Assembly: GCF_004366075.1 (NCBI RefSeq)
Contig: NZ_SODU01000001.1
Location: 1,611,251 to 1,675,250, forward strand
Direction: 5' to 3'
Source of the DNA: Kribbella pratensis
Lineage (GTDB): Bacteria; Actinomycetota; Actinomycetes; Propionibacteriales; Kribbellaceae
Length of the DNA stretch: 64,000 nt
Shown: in pieces, positions 33,802 through 42,536 of the stretch
How positions within the stretch are numbered: the first letter of the stretch is position 1
Layout of the letters: the number at the start of each line of letters is the position of its first letter
Notes under the pieces: generated by a model
What the model saw: only the letters and a program-made list of their open reading frames with translations
Database searches by the model: none
Told to the model about the DNA's origin: nothing
Position numbers and translations under genes: made by a program

Positions 33802-34965
33802 TCAGCCCAGTCTCGGCGCGACCTCGGCCTCGTAGATCGAGGCCTTGTCGCGCAGGTGACAACGGGAAGTGTGCGCACCGGCGCCGTCGACCGGCAGCAG
33901 GTCCGGCAGTTGCGTCGTACAGAGCTCGCCCTTGACCCGGTCCTTGTACGGGCAGCGCGGGTTGAACGAGCAGCCGTCCGGAAGGTTCAGCAGGCTCGGC
34001 GGCAGGCCCTTGATCGGGCGCAGCTTCTCGTTCGCCGAGGAGACGGTCGGGATCGACTCGAGCAGGCCCCAGGTGTAGGGCATCCGCGGGTTCGCCAGCA
34101 CGTCCTCCGCGGTGCCGTACTCGACGCAGCGCCCGGCGTACATCACCAGCACGTCGTCGGCCATCTCGGCGACCACCCCGAGGTCGTGGGTGATCAGCAC
34201 GATCGCGGAGCCGAACTCCTTCTGCAGGTTGTTCAGCAGGTCCAGGATCTGCGCCTGCACGGTCACGTCCAGCGCGGTGGTCGGCTCGTCGGCGATCACC
34301 AGCTTCGGGTCGTTGATCAGGCTCATCGCGATCATCGCGCGCTGCCGCATACCGCCGGAGAACTCGTGCGGGTACTGCGAGAACCGGCGCTGCGGGTTCG
34401 GGATGCCGACCAGGTCGAGCATCTCCAGCGCCCGCTTCTTCGCCACGTCCTTGGACACCTTGTGGTGCACGCGGTAACCCTCGACCAGCTGGTTGCCGAT
34501 CGTGTAGAGCGGGTGCAGCGAGGACTGCGGGTCCTGGAAGACCATCGACACCGCGTCGCCGCGGATCTTCATCAGGTCGTTCTCGGACAGGCCGATGATC
34601 TCGTCGCCGCCGAGCCGGATCGACCCGGTGATCCGGGTCCGCTTCCGGTCGTGCAGGCCCATCACGGCCATGCTCGACACCGACTTGCCGGACCCGGACT
34701 CGCCGACGATGGCCAGCGTGCGGCCGAGCGGGACCGAGTAGCTCAGCCCGTTCACCGCGCTGACCATGCCGTCGGCGGTGGGGAACTTCACGGCCAGGTC
34801 CTCGACCACCAGGTACGGCGTCTCGCCGCTCGGGTTGATCGAGCCCTGCCGGCGCTCGCGGGTGGCGACCGACGGACCACGCTTGGCGGCCGCGGTGTCG
34901 CCGGCCGGCGTTTCCACCATGCTGTCCTGAACTTCCTTGGCGTCGTCGTTGGCTGGGTTCGTCAC
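33802..34965 (-). CDS. Oligo/dipeptide ABC transporter ATP-binding protein (DppD/OppD)
   Basis: A 387-residue ATPase. An unusual Ala/Glu/Arg-rich leader of about 50 residues precedes the ABC core, which begins PYLVVEDLAVKFPTADG. Walker A GESGSGKS, signature FSGGMRQR and Walker B LVIADEPTTALD are intact. The C-terminal oligopeptide domain has GCSFNPRCPY. It forms the heterodimeric motor with DppF. The GTG at 34965 is chosen since it overlaps the upstream permease stop (GTGA). Confidence 0.9.
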   Translation of the reverse strand: MTNPANDDAKEVQDSMVETPAGDTAAAKRGPSVATRERRQGSINPSGETPYLVVEDLAVKFPTADGMVSAVNGLSYSVPLGRTLAIVGESGSGKSVSSMAVMGLHDRKRTRITGSIRLGGDEIIGLSENDLMKIRGDAVSMVFQDPQSSLHPLYTIGNQLVEGYRVHHKVSKDVAKKRALEMLDLVGIPNPQRRFSQYPHEFSGGMRQRAMIAMSLINDPKLVIADEPTTALDVTVQAQILDLLNNLQKEFGSAIVLITHDLGVVAEMADDVLVMYAGRCVEYGTAEDVLANPRMPYTWGLLESIPTVSSANEKLRPIKGLPPSLLNLPDGCSFNPRCPYKDRVKGELCTTQLPDLLPVDGAGAHTSRCHLRDKASIYEAEVAPRLG

Positions 34966-35954
34966 GAGAGCCTCACCCGGGGGTCGATCAGTGAGTAGGC
35001 GATGTCGACGAGGAAGTTCATCGCGACCAGGATGACCGAAGAGACCAGGACGGTGCCCATGATCACCGGCAGGTCGTAGTTGCTCAAACTGTCCAGCACC
35101 AGGTTGCCGAGGCCCTGCAGGTCGAAGATCCGCTCGGTGAAGATCGCGCCCGAGAGGCTGCCGGCGATGTCCAGACCGAAGATCGTGATGACCGGGATCA
35201 TCCCGGAGCGCAGCCCGTGCTTGTACGTGACCACTCGATCCGACAGGCCCTTGGCCCGCGCGGTCCGGATGTAGTCCTCGCTCAGCGCCTCCACCATCGA
35301 GCCGCGCGAGTACCGCGCGTACTGCGTGCAGCTGTAGAGGCCGAGAACCAGCCACGGGGTCAGCAGCCCGGTGAACCAGGCCACCGGATTCTGTGTGATC
35401 GGTGTGTATCCGCCGCGCGGCAGGATCTGGTAGAGGATCGTCAGGTAGAGCGAGATCATCAGCGCGACGATGTAGTACGGGACCGAGCTGAGGATCAGCG
35501 TGCTGCTCATCAACGCACGGTCGCCCAGCGTCCCGCGTCTCTTCGCGGCCATCGAGCCCACGAAGACGCCGATGGTGAGGACGATCACCGCGTACCCGGC
35601 GACCAGCGACACCGTCACCGGCAGCCGTTCCTTCAGCATCTGGGTCACCGGCCGGTCGTTCTTGAAGGAGAAGCCCAGACACGGCACCGAGCACTTCTGC
35701 TTCACGCCGGCCGTCTCGAAGGTCCGCCCGGCGAAGATGCCGGCCGTGTACCCGGCGAACTGCTGCACCAGTGGCTGGTCCAGGTGCAGATTCTCCTTGA
35801 TGTCGTTGTATCGCTCCTGGGTGCAGTTGCGATCACCACAGATCGCGCCGGCCGGATCGGTCGGCGCAACGAAGAACAGCGCGAAGGTCACGATCAGCGT
35901 GACCAGCACGACGCTGAGCGCGCTCACCAGCCGGCGCGCCACGAAGTAGAGCAC
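34962..35954 (-). CDS. Peptide ABC transporter permease (DppB-type)
   Basis: A 330-residue membrane protein with the usual DppB layout: the first helix (about 9-30), a large extracytoplasmic domain, then five helices. The EAA-like loop is EALSEDYIRTARAKGLSD, which contacts the ATPases. The outer domain has four cysteines (AICGDRNC, KCSVPC) that may form disulfides. It pairs with the DppC-type permease, which here is encoded two genes upstream, beyond the binding protein. The GTG start follows GAGGAG; its stop overlaps the next gene. Confidence 0.9.
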   Translation of the reverse strand: MLYFVARRLVSALSVVLVTLIVTFALFFVAPTDPAGAICGDRNCTQERYNDIKENLHLDQPLVQQFAGYTAGIFAGRTFETAGVKQKCSVPCLGFSFKNDRPVTQMLKERLPVTVSLVAGYAVIVLTIGVFVGSMAAKRRGTLGDRALMSSTLILSSVPYYIVALMISLYLTILYQILPRGGYTPITQNPVAWFTGLLTPWLVLGLYSCTQYARYSRGSMVEALSEDYIRTARAKGLSDRVVTYKHGLRSGMIPVITIFGLDIAGSLSGAIFTERIFDLQGLGNLVLDSLSNYDLPVIMGTVLVSSVILVAMNFLVDIAYSLIDPRVRLS

Positions 35955-36057
35955 GAGGGATTCTCCTCACCGAGGGGTGGTGACCGGACGAGTTCGACAC
36001 TGTCCGGTCACCACCCGTGGTCAGATGATCAAACCGCTAGGACTACCTGGCCCCGGA

Positions 36058-37815
36058 TCAGGGCTGCTTCAGGAAGATGGAGGTGAACTCCGGCAGACCC
36101 TGCGTCGGGTCGTTGATCACGTGACCCAGGTTCTTGCCGACCGGGTATCCGCTGTAGCTGTAGTACAGCGGGATCAGCGGCAGGTACTTCTCCATGATCA
36201 ACTTGTCGACCTTCGACCACTCCTTGAGCTGCTGGTCGGCAGTCAGCCCGTTGACGCGATCGATCTCGGCGTCCAGCGTCTTGTCCTGCAGCATGCCGAT
36301 GCTGTTGCTCAGCGCAACGGCGTCGGACTTGAACAGCACCGGGAACCAGCTCGCGCCGGACGGCCAGTCCGAGCACCAGCCCGACGGGCCCTGAGCGATG
36401 TTCACCGGCGCGGCCGGGTCGTTGCGCAGGGTCCGGATCTTGGCCTTCGGAACACCAACGGCCCGCACCTTGAAGCCGGCGGCGGTGTAGACCTGGGTCC
36501 GCAGCTGGTTGACCTGCGTGGCGATCTTGTCGTCGTTCGAGTAGTACCAGCTGAGCTCGAAGTTCTCCTTGCCGAGCTCCTTCAGCTTCGCCTTGACCTC
36601 GCTCGCGACGGCCGGGTCCTCGGCGCCCTTACCCGTGCCGACCAGGCCCGGGAGCTCGTACTTCTCGTAGCCGGGAACAGCAGGCGGCAGGATCGTCGAG
36701 GCCGGGATCGCGGTCTGCGGCGTCAGGCCGGCGACCTTGCGGTAGGTGTCGAACGGGTACGCCTTGGCGATCAGCTGCCGGATCTCCATCGGGATCTTCC
36801 GGGTGTCCAGGCCCCAGACGTTGGTGCAGGGCTGCGGACCGGTGACGATCTGGCTCTGGTCCTTGACCTCGGGGACGAGGCTGGAGTCCAGGTCGGAGTA
36901 GTTCAGCGCGTTCGCGTCCGGGCCGTTGCTGGCCAGCACCTGGCGCTGCACCTTCAGCGTGTCCTGACCGAACTTGAAGTCCCAGGCATCCGGGTACTGG
37001 TACCGCACCGGGTCGGTGTTCGGGTCCCAGTGCGGGTTCCGCTTGAGCTTCAGCTCCGAACCCGGGGTGTAGGAGTCGACCTGGTACGGACCGGTGGTCA
37101 TCGGCTTCAGGTCGTACGACTTCTTGGTGTCCTTCGCCTTCGGGATCGGCGTGAACATCGGGAATGCCGCGTAGTAGGGCAGGTCGTCGAACTTCTTCGC
37201 CAGGTGGATGACCAGCGTGTGGTCGTCCGGCGTGTCGACACCGGCGTAGTTGTCGCCGTTCGCGCCGTACGGGCCCTTGTAGGTCTTGCCGTCCTTGAAG
37301 TACTCGTCCTGGTACGTCGGTCCGGCGTCGTACAGGTCGTGCGCGAAGGACCGCTTGATCGCGTACGCGTAGTCGGCCGCCTTCACCGGCGTGCCGTCCA
37401 TGTACTTGATGCCCTGCTTGAGCTTGAAGGTCCAGGTCAGGCCGTCGGCGGACTTCGTGCCCAGGTCCTCGGCGAGGTCCGGAACGAGCACCGGCTTGTG
37501 GCTGTCACCGTCCAGGCGGTACTGGGTCAGCGCCCGGTACATCAGCTTGCCGATCTGGTTCCCGTCGATGAAGTAGATGTTCGTCGGGTCCATGGTGTCC
37601 GGCGTGACGTCGGACAGGACGGTGGCGACACCACCCTTCTGGGCACCCTCGATCTCCGGTGCCGGGCCCTTCGCGGTCGGGTCCGTCGCCTTCTCCTGCG
37701 CCGTACCCGCGTTGCCCGCGTTGGCCCCGCCCTTGTTGTTGGACGACGGGGTGCCACAGGCCGCGACGGCCAGCATGACCGTCGCCGCAACAGCGGTGAC
37801 TTGTTTCCACTGCAT
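36058..37815 (-). CDS. Peptide ABC transporter substrate-binding lipoprotein
   Basis: A 585-residue exported lipoprotein of SBP family 5. The signal peptide has a lipobox (AVAAC, about 16-20), then an Asn/Gly/Ala-rich linker. The mature protein begins GGVATVLSDVTPDTMDPTN and has GLTWTFKLKQGIKYMDGTPV, the typical family 5 signature. It should capture peptides and deliver them to the permease pair. ATG at 37815 has AAGGAG upstream. Its place between the two permease genes is unusual. Confidence 0.9.
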   Translation of the reverse strand: MQWKQVTAVAATVMLAVAACGTPSSNNKGGANAGNAGTAQEKATDPTAKGPAPEIEGAQKGGVATVLSDVTPDTMDPTNIYFIDGNQIGKLMYRALTQYRLDGDSHKPVLVPDLAEDLGTKSADGLTWTFKLKQGIKYMDGTPVKAADYAYAIKRSFAHDLYDAGPTYQDEYFKDGKTYKGPYGANGDNYAGVDTPDDHTLVIHLAKKFDDLPYYAAFPMFTPIPKAKDTKKSYDLKPMTTGPYQVDSYTPGSELKLKRNPHWDPNTDPVRYQYPDAWDFKFGQDTLKVQRQVLASNGPDANALNYSDLDSSLVPEVKDQSQIVTGPQPCTNVWGLDTRKIPMEIRQLIAKAYPFDTYRKVAGLTPQTAIPASTILPPAVPGYEKYELPGLVGTGKGAEDPAVASEVKAKLKELGKENFELSWYYSNDDKIATQVNQLRTQVYTAAGFKVRAVGVPKAKIRTLRNDPAAPVNIAQGPSGWCSDWPSGASWFPVLFKSDAVALSNSIGMLQDKTLDAEIDRVNGLTADQQLKEWSKVDKLIMEKYLPLIPLYYSYSGYPVGKNLGHVINDPTQGLPEFTSIFLKQP

Positions 37816-37855
37816 TGTTGTGTTTCTCCTTTTCTGCCGCTGGGGCAACGCCGGG

Positions 37856-38863
37856 CTACCGGCGAGTCTTGGGGTCGAAGGCATCGCGTACGGCGTCACC
37901 GAGCAGAGCCAGTGCCAGCACGAGCGCGGTGATGCCGAGCACCGGAAGCCACAGGTACAGGGGATCCGCCTTGAACCAGTTGGTCGCGGTCGCGATCGTC
38001 TGGCCCCAGGACGGGACCGGCTCGATCAGACCGACGCCGAGGAAGGACAGGCCGGCCTCCGCGGTCACATACGCCGGCAGCGACAGCGACGCCGAGATCA
38101 CGATCGGCGCGACCAGGTTGGGCAGCAGTTCCTTGAACAGGACCTGCCGGGTGGGGACGCCGATCGCCTTCGCGGCCAGCACGAACTCACGCTCGCGAAG
38201 GGACAGCACCTCGCCGCGGATGATCCGGGCCAGTCCGGCCCAGCCGAAGAACGACAGGACGAAGATCAGTACGAAGAACCGCGTCGAGGCCTGTTCCTCC
38301 GGCGAGAGGTTGAAGGACCCGCCGCGCATGCTCTCGACGATCGGCACCATCGCGATCGCGAACAGCAGGTACGGCAGGCTCAGCACGAAGTCGACGAACC
38401 AGGAGATGATCCGGTCCACCCAGCCGCCGAGGAAGCCGGCCAGCAGACCCATCACGACGCCGACGACGGTCCCGGACAGGGTCGCGACGAACGCGATGAT
38501 CAGCGACGGGCGCGCGCCGTACACCCAGCGGGCGAAGTTGTCCCGCCCGGTCTTCGGCTCGACGCCGAACCAGTGCTGTGCGTTGGAGGCGAAGGTCGGG
38601 AAGCCGTACTCGTCGACGAGGTCGGGGTGGAAGGTACCGATGTCGCCGCCCTCGATCTTGGTCAGCACCGGAGCGAAGATCGCGATCAGGATGAAGAAGA
38701 GCACCACGAACGCGCAGATCACGGCCACCCGGTCCTTGCGGAGCCGGTCCACCGCGACCCGGGTGGGGGACTTTCCGTGCGGGACGGCAGAGCCCCGAAC
38801 GGGTTCCGCCGATGCCGGGTGCTCCTCGATCCCAACAGTCGAGTCTGGCGACCCAATACTCAT
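37856..38863 (-). CDS. Peptide ABC transporter permease (DppC-type)
   Basis: A 335-residue membrane protein. A cytosolic tail (about 40 residues) precedes the first helix (AVICAFVVLFFILIAIFAPV). An extracytoplasmic loop with HWFGVEPKTGRDNFARWVYG, conserved in DppC, and five more helices follow. The EAA loop is SLREREFVLAAKAIGVPT. ATG at 38863 has GGAG at good spacing; a GTG two codons upstream (38869) is the alternative. It is the first gene of the operon, 40 bases before the binding-protein gene. Confidence 0.9.
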   Translation of the reverse strand: MSIGSPDSTVGIEEHPASAEPVRGSAVPHGKSPTRVAVDRLRKDRVAVICAFVVLFFILIAIFAPVLTKIEGGDIGTFHPDLVDEYGFPTFASNAQHWFGVEPKTGRDNFARWVYGARPSLIIAFVATLSGTVVGVVMGLLAGFLGGWVDRIISWFVDFVLSLPYLLFAIAMVPIVESMRGGSFNLSPEEQASTRFFVLIFVLSFFGWAGLARIIRGEVLSLREREFVLAAKAIGVPTRQVLFKELLPNLVAPIVISASLSLPAYVTAEAGLSFLGVGLIEPVPSWGQTIATATNWFKADPLYLWLPVLGITALVLALALLGDAVRDAFDPKTRR

Positions 38864-39214
38864 TCGCACTCCGTCAGTTCAGTCGGCCGGATTTCGGTCC
38901 GCGGATCCGGCACTAATCGGTGGATGGCGTGCCGACCTTTGCTCGCTTGCTGGCTGGCGTCAAATCCCCTTGACACGGGATTCCGCCGTAGCCGCGGGCT
39001 AGCCTGCCCGACACCGTGACACCAAACCAGCAGTGCCCGGCAGCAGTGCACAAATCGTTACCGGAACCGGTAGTCGAACGGAACATTTGCCCCATTTCGT
39101 CACCGTTCGCAGTCAATCCTGCGCAAAACGCGTCGGCACAGCACCGACAGTGGCCAATTTGTGCCAAGATCTCACGCAATGTAACGAAAAGACACATTCG
39201 GTCGCGGCGGGCCG
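38864..39214. other. Intergenic region upstream of the peptide transporter operon
   Basis: About 350 bases without a gene, clearly more AT-rich than the flanks around 39050-39200. It must hold the minus-strand promoter of the peptide operon. A TTGACG (38963-38958) with a poor -10 downstream is the only candidate I see, and it is weak. gcvT ends at its right side and no terminator for it stands out. No repeat, RNA gene or coding bias was recognised. Confidence 0.5.
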
Positions 39215-40327
39215 CTAGCGCACATGGACGGTCACGAAGGGCGGTTTGACGACGTCGAAGGTTTCCCCGCGGCCCCGGATGTCGACGGTTACCTGATCGC
39301 CTTCTTTCACCGACGCGTCCAGGAGCGCCAACGCAATACCTTTCTTCAGCGTCGGCGAGAACGTTCCGGAGGTCACTTCACCGAGGGCCGTTCCGGATTG
39401 ATCCAGGACCGACATGTGCGGCCGCGGAATACCCCGTCCGGCGGCCCGCAGACCGCGCAGGATCCGGGCCGGTCCGCGCTCCTTCTCGGCGCGCAGGGCC
39501 GCGTCGCCCCAGAAGTGCTCCTTCTTCCAGCCGACGGCCCATCCGGACCGCGCCTGGACGGGCGTGATGCCGGGCGCGATGTCCTGGCCGTGCAGCGGGT
39601 ATCCCATCTCGGTCCGCAGCGTGTCCCGCGCGCCCAGTCCGGCCGGGACGATGCCGTACTGCTCGCCGGCCGTCAGCAGCGCGTCGAACACGGCCACGGC
39701 GGCAGCGTTCGGTACGACGAGCTCGAAGCCGCGCTCGCCCGTGTAGCCGGTGCGGCACACGACCACCGGCGTACCGCCGAAGTCGGCCGTGGCGAAGGAC
39801 ATGTAGTCGTGACCGGTCGGCAGGCCGATCGCGGACACCACCTCGTCGCTCTTCGCGCCCTGTACCGCGAGGATCGCGTAGTCGTCGTGGACGTTGGTCA
39901 CCTCGACACCGTCCGGGGCGTCGGCCTGGAGCAGCCGGACCACCTCGGCGGTGTTGGCGGCGTTCGGGATCAGGAACACGTCGTCGTCGGCGTGCAGGTA
40001 GGCGATCAGGTCGTCGACCACTCCCCCGTTCTCGTTGCAGCACAGCGTGTACTGCGCCTGACCCGGCGCGATCTTGCCGAGATCGTTGGTCAGGCACGCG
40101 TTCACGTACGCCGCGGCGCCCGGGCCCTTGACCGTCGCCTTGCCGAGATGGCTGACGTCGAAGACGCCGACCGAAGTACGGACCGCGGTGTGCTCGGCGA
40201 CGACGCCGGAGTACTCCAGGGGCATCTCCCAGCCGCCGAACTCGGCGAACTTGGCGCCGAGCGCGACGTGGCGCTCGTGCAGCGGGGACTTCTTCAACTC
40301 GGTCGACGGCGTCGGTGATGGGGTCAT
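39215..40327 (-). CDS. gcvT: Glycine cleavage system T protein (aminomethyltransferase)
   Basis: A 370-residue folate-dependent enzyme that takes the aminomethyl group from the lipoylated H protein, releasing ammonia and methylene-tetrahydrofolate. Family motifs include [31 protein letters not shown] with the catalytic Asp, and [14 protein letters not shown]. Length is standard. gcvH and gcvP are not adjacent; the link here is to lipoate-dependent metabolism (lpdA, lipA, lipB downstream). A divergent promoter region of 97 bases separates it from pepA. Confidence 0.95.
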   Translation of the reverse strand: MTPSPTPSTELKKSPLHERHVALGAKFAEFGGWEMPLEYSGVVAEHTAVRTSVGVFDVSHLGKATVKGPGAAAYVNACLTNDLGKIAPGQAQYTLCCNENGGVVDDLIAYLHADDDVFLIPNAANTAEVVRLLQADAPDGVEVTNVHDDYAILAVQGAKSDEVVSAIGLPTGHDYMSFATADFGGTPVVVCRTGYTGERGFELVVPNAAAVAVFDALLTAGEQYGIVPAGLGARDTLRTEMGYPLHGQDIAPGITPVQARSGWAVGWKKEHFWGDAALRAEKERGPARILRGLRAAGRGIPRPHMSVLDQSGTALGEVTSGTFSPTLKKGIALALLDASVKEGDQVTVDIRGRGETFDVVKPPFVTVHVR

Positions 40328-40424
40328 GGAGCGGAACTTACCCGACGCGTAGCATGCTCAGGCAGCACGCACGTACCGTGACGACCGGCCGTCTGCCCGC
40401 CGGTCAAGGAGGACTGAGGATTTC

Positions 40425-41930
40425 GTGACCACCATCACCCTGAGCAAGTCAGATGCCGCCGGCGTCAAGAGCGACGCCGTGGTCATCGGCGTGGTCAAAC
40501 TCGGCGGCGGCGTCACCCTGCCGGCCGGCACCGAGTCGCTGAACGCCGCGTACGGCGGGAAGCTGGTGGAGGTGCTGTCCGGTCTCGGCGCCACCGGCAA
40601 GACCGGCGAGGTGACGAAGGTACCCGGGCCGCTGCTCGGCAAGCCGGGCAAGTCCCCGACGCTGATCGCGGTCGGTCTCGGGACGGCCCCGGACGGCGTG
40701 CTGAAGACCGAGGATCTGCGGGCCGCGGCGGGCACCGGTGTGCGGGCGGCGAAGATCTCGCAGTCGGTCGCGTTCGCGCTGCCGGCCCCGGACGCCGAGT
40801 GCGTCCGCGCGGTCGCCGAGGGCGCGTTGATGGGTCGCTACGCGTTCACGGCGTACAAGTCGTCGGACGGCGCGAACGAAGCGCCCGGCAACCTGACCGT
40901 GCTGACCGACCTGGCCCGGAACAAGGACGCCAAGGCCGCGCTCGAACGCGCCCAGGTGACCGCGGAGGCCGTCGCGCAGGTGCGGGACTGGGTGAACACC
41001 CCGCCGTCGGACCTGCACCCGGCCGAGTTCGCGGACGACGCGGTCAAGCTCGGCAAGGAGTACGGCGTCAAGGTCGAGGTGCTCGACGAGAAGGCGCTCG
41101 CCAAGGGCGGGTACGGCGGCATCCTCGGCGTCGGCCAGGGCTCGAGCAACCCGCCGCGGCTGGTCCGGCTGACCTACACGCCGAAGAAGCCCGTCACCCA
41201 CCTGGCGTTCGTCGGCAAGGGCATCACGTTCGACTCCGGCGGCCTGTCGCTGAAGACGTCGACCGGCATGGTGAGCATGAAGTCCGACATGGCCGGCGCC
41301 GCCGCGGTGATCGGCGCGACGTTCGCCATCGCGCGGCTCGGTCTCCCGGTCCAGGTGACGACGTACGCCGCGATGGCCGAGAACATGCCGTCGGGTTCCG
41401 CGGCCCGGCCCTCCGACGTCCTGACGATGTACGGCGGCAAGACCGTCGAGGTGCTGAACACCGACGCCGAAGGCCGTCTGGTGCTCGGCGACGCGCTGGT
41501 CCGGGCCAGCGCGGACCAGCCCGACCTGATCATCGACGTGGCCACGCTGACCGGGGCGTGTGTCGTTGCCCTCGGCACCAAGGTGGCCGGCGCGTTCGGG
41601 AACACCGACGCGGCTCGCGACCGGGTGCTGGACGCGGCGGTCGCGGCCGGTGAGTCGATGTGGCCGCTGCCGATCCCGGCCGAGATGCTGGACAAGCTGA
41701 AGTCGCACTCGAAGGTCGCCGACCTGGCCAACATCACCGGCGAGCCGTGGGGCGGCGCCCTCGCGGCGGCCGCCTTCCTCGGCGACTTCGTTGCTGACGG
41801 CATCGACTGGGTCCACCTGGACGTGGCCGGTCCTGCCTTCAACGACGGCGGCGCCTCCGGCTACACGCCCACCGGCGGCACCGGTTACGCCGTTCGCACC
41901 CTGGTCGAACTCGCCGCCTCAGCGAGCTGA
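40425..41930 (+). CDS. pepA: Leucyl aminopeptidase (M17)
   Basis: A 501-residue cytosolic metallopeptidase that removes N-terminal residues, preferring leucine. The C-terminal M17 domain has GKGITFDSGGLSLK (metal ligands), the KSDMAGAA lysine/aspartate stretch, and the signature NTDAEGRLVLGDAL. The N-terminal regulatory domain (to about 165) is less conserved. The GTG at 40425 follows GGAGGACTGAGG. It stands alone between gcvT and the lpdA region and may help recycle peptides brought in by the neighbouring importer. Confidence 0.95.
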   Translation: MTTITLSKSDAAGVKSDAVVIGVVKLGGGVTLPAGTESLNAAYGGKLVEVLSGLGATGKTGEVTKVPGPLLGKPGKSPTLIAVGLGTAPDGVLKTEDLRAAAGTGVRAAKISQSVAFALPAPDAECVRAVAEGALMGRYAFTAYKSSDGANEAPGNLTVLTDLARNKDAKAALERAQVTAEAVAQVRDWVNTPPSDLHPAEFADDAVKLGKEYGVKVEVLDEKALAKGGYGGILGVGQGSSNPPRLVRLTYTPKKPVTHLAFVGKGITFDSGGLSLKTSTGMVSMKSDMAGAAAVIGATFAIARLGLPVQVTTYAAMAENMPSGSAARPSDVLTMYGGKTVEVLNTDAEGRLVLGDALVRASADQPDLIIDVATLTGACVVALGTKVAGAFGNTDAARDRVLDAAVAAGESMWPLPIPAEMLDKLKSHSKVADLANITGEPWGGALAAAAFLGDFVADGIDWVHLDVAGPAFNDGGASGYTPTGGTGYAVRTLVELAASAS

Positions 41931-41940
41931 GCTCAGTTGA

Positions 41941-41976
41941 GCTGTTCCCGGGCGCGGCGCTGTTCCCGGGCGCGGT
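41941..41976. repeat. Tandem 18-base direct repeat
   Basis: GCTGTTCCCGGGCGCGG followed by C occurs at 41941-41958 and again, with a final T, at 41959-41976. It lies 10 bases after the pepA stop in a non-coding gap. Each unit contains the palindrome CCCGGG. Function unknown; it may be simple slippage. Confidence 0.7.
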
Positions 41977-42034
41977 GACGGTTCGGGGAGTTCTACCTAG
42001 CTGCGACGGCGCGTAGAGCTCCCCACACGACCAC

Positions 42035-42352
42035 TCAGGCGAGGCCGTTCTTCTTCATCCGGGCGTTGTACTCGCGCATCCGCGGCGGGTAGCCGACGAC
42101 GGCCGCGTCGTACGACGGAATGCCGAGGCGGTTCGCGAAGTCGTGGGCCCACTTCACCGACGGGACCCGGCGGCGGGTCCACTCACCGTCGACCGCGACC
42201 AGCAGCAAGGTGTACTCCGTCACCGCCGTCCGCGGCTCGACGAATCCCTCGACGCCCTGACGGGTCTGGGCGAACTCGCGCAGGTGCGCCTGGTCGGGAG
42301 TGTCCGACCGTCGCATCGTTCCGGCCTTCTGCCGGCGACCGAACCACTTCAT
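42035..42352 (-). CDS. Conserved hypothetical protein
   Basis: A 105-residue soluble protein with a basic start (MKWFGRRQK) and the central block TEYTLLLVAVDGEWTRRRVP, followed by PSVKWAHDFANRLGIPSYDAAVVGYPPRMREYNAR. I recognise it as an actinobacterial family encoded near pepA/lpdA in related genomes, sometimes labelled oxidoreductase without evidence. No catalytic motif or membrane helix is seen. Transcribed opposite to its neighbours. Its function is unknown. Confidence 0.7.
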   Translation of the reverse strand: MKWFGRRQKAGTMRRSDTPDQAHLREFAQTRQGVEGFVEPRTAVTEYTLLLVAVDGEWTRRRVPSVKWAHDFANRLGIPSYDAAVVGYPPRMREYNARMKKNGLA

Positions 42353-42536
42353 GGGAGTAAGTGTCCACTATCTGTGCAAGTCCGGGCCGAAATCCTGGAT
42401 AACGGTTGCGGCCGGTCCGGATGGGCGCGTCGTGACCGGCCCGGGGGTGGATCCGCGCGCGATCGGTGGAAAGATGACGCCGGGCCGGTACCGCGACCCG
42501 GGCCGCCCGACTCGGACCACACCCACGGAGGAACCT

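Noticed and set aside
39215..40327. Glycine riboswitch in front of gcvT
   Set aside because: The 97-base gap between gcvT and pepA has no room or tandem aptamer pattern for a glycine riboswitch.
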